Part shown: positions 23,811 to 32,144 of the stretch, in pieces
Layout of the letters: each line of letters opens with the position of its first letter
Position numbering within the stretch: position 1 is the stretch's first letter
NCBI RefSeq assembly: GCF_028550435.1
Contig: NZ_JAQQKV010000003.1
Span: 124,001 to 188,000, forward strand
Direction of reading: 5' to 3'
DNA from: Asticcacaulis machinosus
GTDB lineage: Bacteria; Pseudomonadota; Alphaproteobacteria; Caulobacterales; Caulobacteraceae
DNA: 64,000 nucleotides
The notes under the pieces: generated by a model
What the model was told of the DNA's origin: nothing
Databases searched by the model: none
The model's input: the letters and a program-made list of their open reading frames with translations, nothing else
Made by a program: the position numbers and the translations under genes

Positions 23811-24533
23811 CTGACCGCGGCTGCGTTCAGGTCGTAAGCAAGCGGCACACCCTGAAAAGGGCCATGCAGCGGGTCATTAATGATCCGTCTGATGATGTTG
23901 TGCTCAGAGGTCGCCCCCTGAACCCGCTGTCTTATGCAGCGAACGGAAACCGTCGGCGGGCCTTTAAGGTCATGAGGCATCGCTGTAGGTTCGATTAATG
24001 GCCTTGAGTTACCTCGGCGTCCCTATTTCCGGGAAACCACAGACAACGTCTCAGAGGACACAAACCGGGGAGGAATACAGCGCCTGCCTTAAAAAGGCCG
24101 CCGTCCGTGTCGCAATCCTTAAGACGCAATTAACCAGTTACGGTTTTGGGTTGTAAAAATTCGATAAGGAACGCACGTCAACTACAACAAAGGCGAATTA
24201 TGAACGGTTGATTTCGCCTGTTTGGTGTCAAATCTGACACACTCAAACACGGTCAGGTGTGGCTTTTAGGGTGATTTTTCACCGCCTGCTATGCCAAATC
24301 ATGACCATCAGCAGGCGAGGTCAGGTGTATGGTCTTACCAAAAAATCGCTATATCTGACACAGCGTGTTGAAGTCTGGGAATTTTTAGAGTCATATGTGC
24401 GCCAGAGTCAGGCAGCCGCGCACAGACGCGGTCATAATCGGTCACTACGTCGCTGAGTGATCGAACACATAAAAAAGCGGCAACACGGGATATTGCACTG
24501 CGGGCCATGTACGGTCGCAGAAAAGGGAACGCT
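23811..24533. other. 723-nt non-coding interval between divergent opgG and MFS gene
   Basis: No convincing gene. A 65-codon frame at 24259-24456 has no SD and no family resemblance. Visible structure: TCATTAATGA palindrome near 23875; an inverted repeat AGGCGAA/TTCGCCT around 24191-24219; a perfect operator-like GTGTCA-AATC-TGACAC at 24225-24240; and GGTGA-TTTT-TCACC around 24270-24283. The cluster of palindromes about 260-340 nt before the transporter suggests control of that gene. Confidence 0.5.
24225..24240. promoter_or_regulatory. Perfect palindrome, candidate operator for the MFS gene
   Basis: GTGTCA AATC TGACAC, a 6-4-6 dyad, with a further TGACAC around 24355. The dyad size suits a GntR- or FadR-like dimer; the regulator is not known. 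Confidence 0.4.
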
Positions 24534-25859
24534 ATGACTGAAACGACGGGCGGCGCTACGGCCCCGCAGCCGGCTATGCCAGAGAGCCGGATGAGCAAAT
24601 ATCGCTGGGTGATTGTCACCCTTTTGTTTATCGCTATCGGTATCAACTATATCGACCGCCAGATGATCGGTATTCTGAAGGGCACGCTTCAGGAAGATCT
24701 GAAATGGACGGAAATCGAATATGCCAATATCGTTTTCTGGTTTCAGTGCGCCTACGCCATCGGCTTTCTGACCTTTGGGCGGGTTATCGATAAGGTCGGT
24801 GTTAAGATCGGCTATGCGGTCGCTTTTACCATCTGGACGATTGCCTCAATCGGTCATGGCCTGATCCATACGGTAACGCAGTTTGCTCTGGCCCGCTTTG
24901 TTCTGGGCTTTGGCGAATCGGGCAGCTTCCCGTCGTCGCTTAAGGCCGTCTCGGAGTGGTTCCCGCAGAAAGAGCGCGCTCAGGCCGTTGGTATTTTTAA
25001 CGCCGGTACGGCGATGGGCCCGATCATTACCCCGCTTCTGGTGCCGGCGATTACGCTGGCGTTCGGTTGGCGGGCCGCCTTTATCTCTATCGGTATCGTG
25101 ACCGCCGTATGGCTGGTCGCGTGGTTGCTGATGTACCGTCAGCCGGAAAAGCACCCTAAGGTCAATGCCGCCGAACTGGCGCACATCCGCTCCGATGTTG
25201 ATCAGCACTCCGGTGAAGCGATCGAGAAAATTTCGTGGTTCAAGCTTTTGACCTTCCGCGGCACCTGGGCCTATGCGCTGGGTAAGTTCCTGACCGATCC
25301 GATCTGGTGGCTTTATCTGTTCTGGCTGCCGGACTTCTTGGGCAAGGCCTATGGCCTCGACCTCAAAAGCTTCGGCCCACCGCTGATTGCCATCTATATT
25401 CTGGCCGATGTGGGATCTGTTGCCGGCGGCTGGTCGTCGTCAAAACAGATTCAGGCGGGCCGTACGCCTAATGCGGCGCGCAAGACCACCATGCTGCTGT
25501 GCGCTTTTGCGGTCATCCCCATCGTGTTTGCCCAGTTCGTGGGTAACCTGTGGGGCGCTGTGGCCATCATCGGTCTGGCGGCTGCCGCGCACCAGGCGTG
25601 GTCAGCCAACCTGATGACCCTGCCGTCGGATATTTTCCCCAAGGCGGCGGTGGCTTCGGTCATCGGTATCGGTGGTATGTCGGGGGCTATCGGCGGTATG
25701 CTGATGACCACCTATAACGGCTATATCCTTGAGTTCTTCGGCTCCTATCAGCCGATCTTCATCGTGGCGGGCAGTGCCTATCTGGTGGCGATTACGGTTA
25801 TCCACCTGCTGACCCCGAAGCTGCAACGGGTGCCGATCGAGAAGATCCGGGTCGGCTAA
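24534..25859 (+). CDS. MFS transporter, hexuronate (ExuT-like) anion:cation symporter family
   Basis: 441-aa inner-membrane permease with twelve predicted helices. Helix 1 carries INYIDRQMIGILKG, the family hallmark of the ACS group. The loop 2-3 motif is FGRVIDKVGVKIGY, helix 4 holds RFVLGFGESGSFPSSLKAVSEWFP, and the second half shows WWLYLFWLPDFLGKAYG. Closest named relatives by memory are ExuT-type galacturonate/glucuronate carriers, which would fit an organism degrading plant polymers. The ATG at 24534 has AGGGAA before it; an in-frame ATG at 24507 is less likely. Single gene with a terminator downstream. Substrate is inferred only. Confidence 0.88.
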   Translation: MTETTGGATAPQPAMPESRMSKYRWVIVTLLFIAIGINYIDRQMIGILKGTLQEDLKWTEIEYANIVFWFQCAYAIGFLTFGRVIDKVGVKIGYAVAFTIWTIASIGHGLIHTVTQFALARFVLGFGESGSFPSSLKAVSEWFPQKERAQAVGIFNAGTAMGPIITPLLVPAITLAFGWRAAFISIGIVTAVWLVAWLLMYRQPEKHPKVNAAELAHIRSDVDQHSGEAIEKISWFKLLTFRGTWAYALGKFLTDPIWWLYLFWLPDFLGKAYGLDLKSFGPPLIAIYILADVGSVAGGWSSSKQIQAGRTPNAARKTTMLLCAFAVIPIVFAQFVGNLWGAVAIIGLAAAAHQAWSANLMTLPSDIFPKAAVASVIGIGGMSGAIGGMLMTTYNGYILEFFGSYQPIFIVAGSAYLVAITVIHLLTPKLQRVPIEKIRVG

Positions 25860-25890
25860 ACCGGACAGGACTACATCAGGACTACATATA

Positions 25891-25914
25891 GAGCGGAATG
25901 GCAACATTCCGCTC
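25891..25914. repeat. Perfect 10-bp hairpin GAGCGGAATG/CATTCCGCTC
   Basis: The stem closes on a GCAA tetraloop, 31 nt after the MFS stop. It is not followed by T and belongs to the AGAGC...GCTCT style of inverted repeat also seen at 19608 and, degenerate, at 20102-20135. Confidence 0.6.
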
Positions 25915-25991
25915 AAGCCGCCATTGCGGCGGCGGCCAAGGTGGCGCAGCCACCGCCCGCCCCAAAGACTAAAATACAGGGGACTAAATAA

Positions 25992-26029
25992 AGCGTCGCT
26001 CTCATTATTGAGGGCGGCGCTATTTTTTT
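25992..26029 (+). terminator. Terminator after MFS gene
   Basis: AGCGTCGCTCTC/GAGGGCGGCGCT stem followed by ATTTTTTT. It overlaps the stop codon of the convergent flippase gene. Confidence 0.8.
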
Positions 26030-27549
26030 AATAAACGCCTGACGATGCCCTGTCCCTTGTGGACGATGGTGTGCTCGATCGTATTGGGTCGGCCCGCCAG
26101 CCCCCAGACGGTAAAGACGACAAGCACATATATGATGAGGGCGGGGGCGACGACTAATCCGATGCTGATGACCTCAAGGAATATCCCCTTATCGAACCAG
26201 ACCCGCGGTTTCAGGCCATAAATTGTCGCCGCCATCGCCGCAAGTCCTAACAAATAAGGGACTAAAGCGCCGATCTGGTCGCGGATTTTAAGCCCGATAA
26301 GGGTGCGCACGCTGAACATCGAAAAGATCACGACCGCCGTGGCGGCTATGGCCTGAGTGGCTATCGCGCCATAAACGCCGTATTGGCTGGCGGCAAACAG
26401 CATGATCGGCAGCTTGACGGCCAGTTCGGCGATCCCGCGCATCGACACGAACTGGTTGCGGTTCAGCACCATCGCCAGACACGGCAGCGGAAACGACGGC
26501 AGGACAATCATCGCTGTCAAAGCCAGCGCGGTAAGGTATGGGGCGGCTTCCAGCCACTTATCCCCGAACAGCACATTCAACACCGGCGTCGACAGCATGG
26601 CCAGCGACAGCAAAACCGGCGTAATCAGCATTGGTATCCCGGCTGAGGCCTTAAGATAGGCAGCCCCCAGATCCTTCGGTGACTGGATCAGGGTCGCAAA
26701 GGCGGCATTGATCGGCCCGATGGTGGGCAGGGCAATGGCCTGATAGGGGATGTTGACCATGTCGGTGGCGGCGGTGAACCGGCCAAACGGCACAAGGTCG
26801 ATGTAGCGCGGCAGGATCAGGCGGTCCATCTGCCAGTTTACGGACGATATAAACTGCGTCAGCGTGCTCCAGCCGACGACATTGGCAAAGCGCGGCCATT
26901 CCTTAAAGGTAAGCGACGGCTTCATCGGCGCAAACACATAGGTCAGTGTGACAAACACGACCGCCGTGGTTATGGTGCCGATCGCCAGCGCCCAGTAGCT
27001 GCGGGTCAGGATGGCAACCGTGGCGACCGCGATCAGCGATACCGACTTTGACGCCACATCCAGTATGAAGCTTTTGCTGAAATCAAAGCGCTTGGCAAAC
27101 AGGATCAGACGGGGGCTAATCAGGCCGCGCATAACCGGAGAAATAGCCAGACAGGCAATCAGCGGCAAAAGGCGCGGCTCATTGTAAAACAGCGACATGG
27201 GCAAAGCCAGCGCTCCCAGCACCGTCGCCACAATCAGGCTGCGCATCAGGCCGAGCGTAAAGGCCGTGTTGAACATGTCATCGGTCAGATGATCTTCGCG
27301 TAACAAAACCGTCGTGATCGGCAGATCCAGCACGGTCTCGACAATAAACACCGCCGTCATGGCCATCGCCACCAGCCCGAAATCGGCGGGCCCTAAAAAA
27401 CGCGCCAGAATAAGCAGGGCTACGAAATCGAGCACCTTGGCCATAAGGCGCCCGCTGATCGACCACGCCCCGGCCTTGGCGGTGCGGCCTGATAGTGAAG
27501 GATTGGCAGGGGGAGTATCGCCGGAGGAGGGGGCGGGCTGGGTGGTCAT
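26020..27549 (-). CDS. Polysaccharide/lipopolysaccharide flippase, WzxC-like (MOP superfamily)
   Basis: 509-aa inner-membrane protein with about twelve helices, of the PST/Wzx type that flips lipid-linked oligosaccharides. The N-terminal pattern TAKAGAWSISGRLMAKVLDFVALLILARFLGPADFGLVAMAMT is the family signature. NWQMDRLILPRYIDLVPFGRFTAATDMVNIPYQA in the middle and VLNVLFGDKWLEAAPYLTALA later also match. It stands alone; no glycosyltransferase cluster is adjacent, so the exported polymer is unknown. ATG 27549 is used; an ATG at 27600 would add 17 residues and cannot be excluded. Confidence 0.88.
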   Translation of the reverse strand: MTTQPAPSSGDTPPANPSLSGRTAKAGAWSISGRLMAKVLDFVALLILARFLGPADFGLVAMAMTAVFIVETVLDLPITTVLLREDHLTDDMFNTAFTLGLMRSLIVATVLGALALPMSLFYNEPRLLPLIACLAISPVMRGLISPRLILFAKRFDFSKSFILDVASKSVSLIAVATVAILTRSYWALAIGTITTAVVFVTLTYVFAPMKPSLTFKEWPRFANVVGWSTLTQFISSVNWQMDRLILPRYIDLVPFGRFTAATDMVNIPYQAIALPTIGPINAAFATLIQSPKDLGAAYLKASAGIPMLITPVLLSLAMLSTPVLNVLFGDKWLEAAPYLTALALTAMIVLPSFPLPCLAMVLNRNQFVSMRGIAELAVKLPIMLFAASQYGVYGAIATQAIAATAVVIFSMFSVRTLIGLKIRDQIGALVPYLLGLAAMAATIYGLKPRVWFDKGIFLEVISIGLVVAPALIIYVLVVFTVWGLAGRPNTIEHTIVHKGQGIVRRLLKK

Positions 27550-27728
27550 CAGGTTTCCGGCACAGGGTTTAGCGGAGGGTACATCTTTGGCTATTGGCAT
27601 ATAGCTTTTGGGCAAGGCAAGTCAGTAATACCGTAATCGCAACCGGTTAGGATTTCGCTACTCTCAAAAGGTGTGCTCTGTGCGCCACAGGCTCAGGCGC
27701 GCAGTGTCGCGACTGTAATTTACATAAA

Positions 27729-27774
27729 TCTGTCACATGTCCATGTCGGTTCTGTCACATAGCGCTCCTATAAG
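27729..27774 (+). promoter_or_regulatory. Probable Pho box and -10 element
   Basis: TCTGTCACAT occurs twice (27729-27738 and 27751-27760), 22 nt apart, i.e. two 11-bp PhoB repeat units with a degenerate one between. CTGTCAC matches CTGTCAT in 6 of 7 positions. The second copy lies 10 nt before a -10-like TATAAG (27769-27774), where PhoB boxes replace the -35. Inferred transcription start about 27781. Confidence 0.55.
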
Positions 27775-27853
27775 CCCCCCTTAAGGCATGACCTATGTGT
27801 GGGGGAGAGCGGTCTTCGCTCTTCGACGCCTGTGAAACGTTGGAGACAAAGAC

Positions 27854-29311
27854 ATGATCAAGTCCAGAAAATTTCGTATCGCCCTGATGACCGGTGGTGC
27901 GGCCCTCGGTGTAGCCCTGACGCTGGCCGCTTGCGGTGGCGCTGATGGCGTAGCTTCTCCGGGTGAAGGCATCCTCGTCGGTGGCGGTTCGTCGTCGTCT
28001 TCCAGCTCATCCAGCTCCAGCGGCGCTGCCGGCGCCTGCCCGACCGGTCTGCTCGATGCCGGTCTGATCGCGAACAATACCCTGCGCGCCTGCCAGTTGC
28101 CAAACCTGATCACTGGCAGCCTGACCCTGAATAAGGTCGCGGGCGTGGCCTACTCCATCAACGGTCGCGTTCAGGTCGGTGACGATCTCGGTGCCAACCC
28201 GGCGGCCCCGCTGGCCGGCACCAAGGGTACGCTGACCATCGCGCCGGGCGTGAAAATCTTCGGTTCGGCCGGTCTGGACTATCTGATCATCAGCCGCGGT
28301 TCGCAAATCTTCGCGTCGGGCACCGCCGCTGATCCGATCATCTTCACTTCCAAGCAAGGGATTGAGGGCACCGCTGGTGCTAACGCCATCGGCCAATGGG
28401 GCGGTCTGGTTCTGGCCGGTCGCGCACCGTCCAACGTCTGCCCGGCCGGTGTGACCCCGCCGAACGTTGCCTGTTCTGAAGGTCAGGTCGAAGGCACCAA
28501 CGCCTTCTACGGCGGCAACACGGCTAACGACAATTCCGGTATCCTGAAGTATGTCCGCGTTCAGCATTCGGGCTTTGAAGTTCTGCCGGCCAAGGAACTG
28601 AACGGCATCACCTTCGCGGGCGTCGGTTCGGGCACCACGGTTGAGTATGTTCAGGTGCATAACTCGTCCGACGACGGCATGGAAATGTTCGGTGGTACGG
28701 TCAACCTGAAGCACATCATCCTGACCGGCAACGACGACGACAGCCTTGACACCGACAACGGCTACCGCGGCGCAGTCCAGTTCCTGATCGTTAAGCAGCG
28801 TGACAACGGCGGTGACCGCCTGTTTGAAATGTCCTGCGCCGGTAACGCGGCTTTCTGCTCGCACCCGATGATCTCCAACGCCACCCTGATCCGCCGCTCG
28901 TCGGTCGCGTCTAACGGTCTGGAACTGAACACCGGTACCGACCTAACCCTGATCAACTCGGTCATCCATAACACCTCGGCCACCACCACGACCGGCATCC
29001 GCATCACCGACGCGGCGACCCAAACGGCGGCCCCGACCTTCTCTTCGGTCTATATGTCGGGCTTTGCCACCCAGTTCGCCTCTTCGGGCAACACGGCGGC
29101 GATCTTCAATGGCGGCACCAACAATACCGCCAACGGCACCTCGACCCTGGCTGACTTTGTCAACGGCGCTAACGAAACCGCCGTCACGGTCACTCCGGCG
29201 ACCGCCGTCAACGCCGTCTTCTCGAACGTCACCTATGTCGGCGCCGTTCGTAACTCGGCTGACACCTGGTGGCAGGGCTGGTCCTGCGGTCTGGACTCCA
29301 ACCCTTGCTAA
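27854..29311 (+). CDS. Surface/secreted lipoprotein with parallel beta-helix repeats, ElpS-like
   Basis: 485-aa lipoprotein: signal peptide with lipobox LAAC (Cys27), then a glycine/serine linker with eleven consecutive serines (about 47-57), and a repetitive region typical of right-handed beta-helices (NLKHIILTGNDDDSLDTDNGYRG; LTLINSVIHNTS). Cys pairs near CPAG...VACS, SCAGNAAFCSH and WSCGLDSNPC suggest disulfides outside the cytoplasm. It resembles, from memory, the phosphate-starvation lipoprotein ElpS secreted by Caulobacter through its type II system. The Pho-like box upstream and a TonB receptor downstream support that. SD GGAG before ATG. Confidence 0.75.
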   Translation: MIKSRKFRIALMTGGAALGVALTLAACGGADGVASPGEGILVGGGSSSSSSSSSSSGAAGACPTGLLDAGLIANNTLRACQLPNLITGSLTLNKVAGVAYSINGRVQVGDDLGANPAAPLAGTKGTLTIAPGVKIFGSAGLDYLIISRGSQIFASGTAADPIIFTSKQGIEGTAGANAIGQWGGLVLAGRAPSNVCPAGVTPPNVACSEGQVEGTNAFYGGNTANDNSGILKYVRVQHSGFEVLPAKELNGITFAGVGSGTTVEYVQVHNSSDDGMEMFGGTVNLKHIILTGNDDDSLDTDNGYRGAVQFLIVKQRDNGGDRLFEMSCAGNAAFCSHPMISNATLIRRSSVASNGLELNTGTDLTLINSVIHNTSATTTTGIRITDAATQTAAPTFSSVYMSGFATQFASSGNTAAIFNGGTNNTANGTSTLADFVNGANETAVTVTPATAVNAVFSNVTYVGAVRNSADTWWQGWSCGLDSNPC

Positions 29312-29333
29312 TCGCGTCTTAAGCGCCTGATGC

Positions 29334-29369
29334 GGGGCGTCAGGCCGGTTATGGCCCGACGCCCCTTTT
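29334..29369 (+). terminator. Terminator/attenuator between lipoprotein and TonB receptor genes
   Basis: GGGGCGTC/GACGCCCC with inner GGCC/GGCC and a following TTTTT, in the 90-nt gap. It would let the lipoprotein be made in excess over the receptor. Confidence 0.75.
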
Positions 29370-29401
29370 TCGATTTTTCTGATCAGCAAAGGTTTGATCA
29401 C

Positions 29402-32041
29402 ATGAAGCCCACAACTCTGTCTCTGGCCGTGCTTATGGCGACCTCGGCGTTGATCGCGCCCTGGGCCGCTGTTGCCCAAGATGCCCAAACTACCGAAGTT
29501 CAGCCCGAAGTCACCGATTCCGCCGCCGAAGAACCCATTACCGAAGTCACGGTGAAGGGCAAGTTCGTGCCGAACTCTATGCGCCGTACCGCCGAAGTCG
29601 TGTCGATCATGACTTCGGAAGACTTAAAGCGCACCGGTGATGACTCGGCCGCCTCTGCACTTACCCGCGTGACCGGTCTGTCGCTGGTCGAAGGCCGTTT
29701 CGTCTATGTGCGCGGTCTGGGTGAGCGTTATTCGTCAGCCCTGCTGAACGGATCGCCCCTGCCGTCGCCTGAGCCGCTGCAACGCGTGGTGCCGCTCGAC
29801 CTGTTCCCGTCCTCGATCTTAAGCCGCCTGTCGGTTCAAAAGACCCACTCGGCCGATTACTGGGGTGAGTTCGGTGGCGGCGTGGTCGATCTTAAGACCG
29901 TGACGACCCCGGCATCGCCATTCCTGTCGTTGAGCGTCAGCACCGGTGGCAACACTGAAACCACCGGCCAGCACGGCTTTACGCACTACGGTTCCGACAC
30001 CGACTGGCTGGGCTTTGATGACGGTACGCGTAAATTACCTCTGCGCCTGCGTCAGGCGATCGCCACTGGCAAGCAGGTCACGCAAGGCAATTTCACCGAC
30101 ACCGAACTGCAAAAGATCGGTCAGGATTTTGTCAACGCGCCGCTGAACCTCATTCAGGAAACCAACAGCCTGCCGGCGAACCTCAGCTTCAACATCGTCG
30201 GTGGCAAAAGCTTTGATGTTGCCGCCGGTGAAGTGGGCGTTATCGGTCTGGTTGACTTCTCCAATGGCTGGAAAGCCCGTAACGGCATCCAGCAGACCGC
30301 GGTTAATGACCTCGATAAGCTGGCAGTCTATGACGACTACGACTATTCGACCTCGGAAAACAACGTCAGCCTGAACGGTTTGTTCGGTCTGGGTTTCCGT
30401 CAGGCCAAGCATTCGGTGCAGTGGACGAACCTGTTCATCCGCAACACCACCAAGCGCACTCAGGTTCGCGAAGGTTATGACGGTGCCAACGGCGAAGTCC
30501 GCCGCCGTGAGCAATCCGGCTGGTATGAGCGTCAGTTGTTCTCGACACAGTTGAACGGTACATCTGATCTGACCGATAAGCTGACCCTGAACTGGCGCGC
30601 CTCCTACGCTCAAACCGAGCGTGATGTGCCTTATGAAAAGTCGATCACCTATGGGGTCGGCCTCGAAGGCCGCTGGTACCACGATGCGTCGCGCGTGCGT
30701 AACCGCACTGATTTCTCGGAACTGAACGATAAGGTCAAGAGCGCGGGTGCCAGCCTCGATTACGACTTCTCGCTGGGTGAAGGCCGTGATGGCACGCTGA
30801 CCGGTGGTTTCGATATCCTTGAGAACAAGCGCGATGCCTGGAACCGTCAGTTCAGCTATCTGACACCGAACAACACCCTGCCGGTGCCGGTGCAATATAC
30901 CCGTGTCGACTTCCTGCTGTCGGACTTCAATATCTCGCCGGATCGTCTGGTGCTGACCGAAGTCACCGGTGGTGACGGGGCGGCAGCCTATGAAGGCGGC
31001 CTGTTCGTCAACGCCGCCTTTGCCAAGGTCGATGTCGAAGTCATTCCTCTGGTGCGTGTCGCCGCCGGTCTTCGCTTTGAATCGGCCAAGCAACGCATCA
31101 CCACGGTCAACCTGTTTACATCGGGCACTACCCCCACGCCGATCCAGCCGCTGAAGGAAGAATATCTCCTGCCGTCGGCCACGGTGACCTGGAACTTTGC
31201 CGAAGACATGCAGCTTCGCGGCGGTATCTCCAAGACCATCGGTCGCCCGCAGTTCCGCGAACTGGCCCCGCAGGTCTATCTTGATCCGGAACAGGATCGC
31301 CTGTTCGTCGGTAACCCGTTCCTGAAGGACACCGAAATCACCAATTTCGATGCCCGTTATGAGTGGTACTACGACGCCGGTCAGTACATCACCGCCGGTC
31401 TGTTCTATAAGGACATCGAAAAGCCTGTCGAAGCCACCATCCTTGATACCGGCTCCGGTGAAGGCCAGCAGTCCTATATCAACGCGCCGAAAGCGACGCT
31501 GGTGGGTCTGGAATTCGACTATAAGGGTGAGTTCGACTCGCCGGTCGAAGGGGCCTGGTTTGCCTCGAAAAAATGGCTGGTCGCTGCCAACTACACCTGG
31601 ACGGACTCAGAGGTTCAGGCCAAGTCGGGCGATGTCGTCTATACAGCCGCCAATCAGGGCCAGCCGACACCAGCGACCAACTACATCATCGACGGCTCGC
31701 GTCTTCAGGGCCAGTCGGAGCATGTAGCTAACCTTCAGTTCGGCTGGAACGACCTTGAGGCCAAGTCACAGGCTACGCTGTTGCTGACCTACGTGTCTGA
31801 GCGCGTCTCGGCCCGCGGCAAGCCGGGCTATCCTGACTACATTCAGGAGCCGGGCGCCATGCTCGACTTCACCTACCGTAAGGGCTTCGATGCCTTCGGG
31901 CAGGAGCTGAATTTCGGGGTGGAAATCCGCAACCTGCTCGGCACCGAATACGAAGAGTATCAGGAGCGTAATGGGCGCGTGAATATCAACAACTATGATA
32001 TTGGCCAGAGCGTGTCATTCAGCCTGTCGACCCAGTTCTAA
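29402..32041 (+). CDS. TonB-dependent outer-membrane receptor, partner of the lipoprotein
   Basis: 879-aa receptor. Signal peptide MKPTTLSLAVLMATSALIAP ending near AVAQ; then TonB-box-like EEPITEVTVKGKFVP. The plug domain follows (AEVVSIMTSEDLKRTGDDSAASALTRVTGLSLVEGRFVYVRGLGERYSSALLNG, roughly 70-210), then a 22-strand barrel ending in ...NNYDIGQSVSFSLSTQF with the required C-terminal Phe. The VYVRGLGERYSS plug motif is common in receptors paired with secreted or surface proteins in Caulobacter. The ATG at 29402 has AAAGG upstream; earlier in-frame starts lack a leader. Co-transcribed with the lipoprotein by read-through. Substrate likely phosphorus-related if the Pho box is real (inference). 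Confidence 0.92.
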   Translation: MKPTTLSLAVLMATSALIAPWAAVAQDAQTTEVQPEVTDSAAEEPITEVTVKGKFVPNSMRRTAEVVSIMTSEDLKRTGDDSAASALTRVTGLSLVEGRFVYVRGLGERYSSALLNGSPLPSPEPLQRVVPLDLFPSSILSRLSVQKTHSADYWGEFGGGVVDLKTVTTPASPFLSLSVSTGGNTETTGQHGFTHYGSDTDWLGFDDGTRKLPLRLRQAIATGKQVTQGNFTDTELQKIGQDFVNAPLNLIQETNSLPANLSFNIVGGKSFDVAAGEVGVIGLVDFSNGWKARNGIQQTAVNDLDKLAVYDDYDYSTSENNVSLNGLFGLGFRQAKHSVQWTNLFIRNTTKRTQVREGYDGANGEVRRREQSGWYERQLFSTQLNGTSDLTDKLTLNWRASYAQTERDVPYEKSITYGVGLEGRWYHDASRVRNRTDFSELNDKVKSAGASLDYDFSLGEGRDGTLTGGFDILENKRDAWNRQFSYLTPNNTLPVPVQYTRVDFLLSDFNISPDRLVLTEVTGGDGAAAYEGGLFVNAAFAKVDVEVIPLVRVAAGLRFESAKQRITTVNLFTSGTTPTPIQPLKEEYLLPSATVTWNFAEDMQLRGGISKTIGRPQFRELAPQVYLDPEQDRLFVGNPFLKDTEITNFDARYEWYYDAGQYITAGLFYKDIEKPVEATILDTGSGEGQQSYINAPKATLVGLEFDYKGEFDSPVEGAWFASKKWLVAANYTWTDSEVQAKSGDVVYTAANQGQPTPATNYIIDGSRLQGQSEHVANLQFGWNDLEAKSQATLLLTYVSERVSARGKPGYPDYIQEPGAMLDFTYRKGFDAFGQELNFGVEIRNLLGTEYEEYQERNGRVNINNYDIGQSVSFSLSTQF

Positions 32042-32063
32042 GATAGCTGATCTGGATAAATTT

Positions 32064-32096
32064 AAGCCCCTTCGCATCTGGCGGAGGGGCTTTTTT
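32064..32096 (+). terminator. Terminator after TonB receptor
   Basis: AAGCCCCTTCG/CGGAGGGGCTT stem followed by a T6 run. Confidence 0.85.
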
Positions 32097-32108
32097 GCGC
32101 CATCTGCC

Positions 32109-32138
32109 TTGACAGTCAGACTGATATGTTCTTATTTT
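32109..32138 (+). promoter_or_regulatory. Promoter of AlkB-like gene, leaderless
   Basis: A perfect TTGACA (32109-32114) and TTATTT/TATTTT (32132-32138) are 17-18 nt apart. The predicted start of transcription (about 32144-32145) coincides with the A of the ATG, and no SD exists. Confidence 0.6.
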
Positions 32139-32144
32139 GTTCCT

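Noticed and set aside
24259-24456. 65-codon frame upstream of the MFS gene
   Set aside because: No SD, no recognisable family, AT-rich non-coding context with palindromes; treated as intergenic.
28003-28035. Serine codon run in the lipoprotein as a possible slipped-strand phase-variation tract
   Set aside because: The serine codons are mixed (TCG, TCC, AGC, TCA), so there is no simple DNA repeat to slip.
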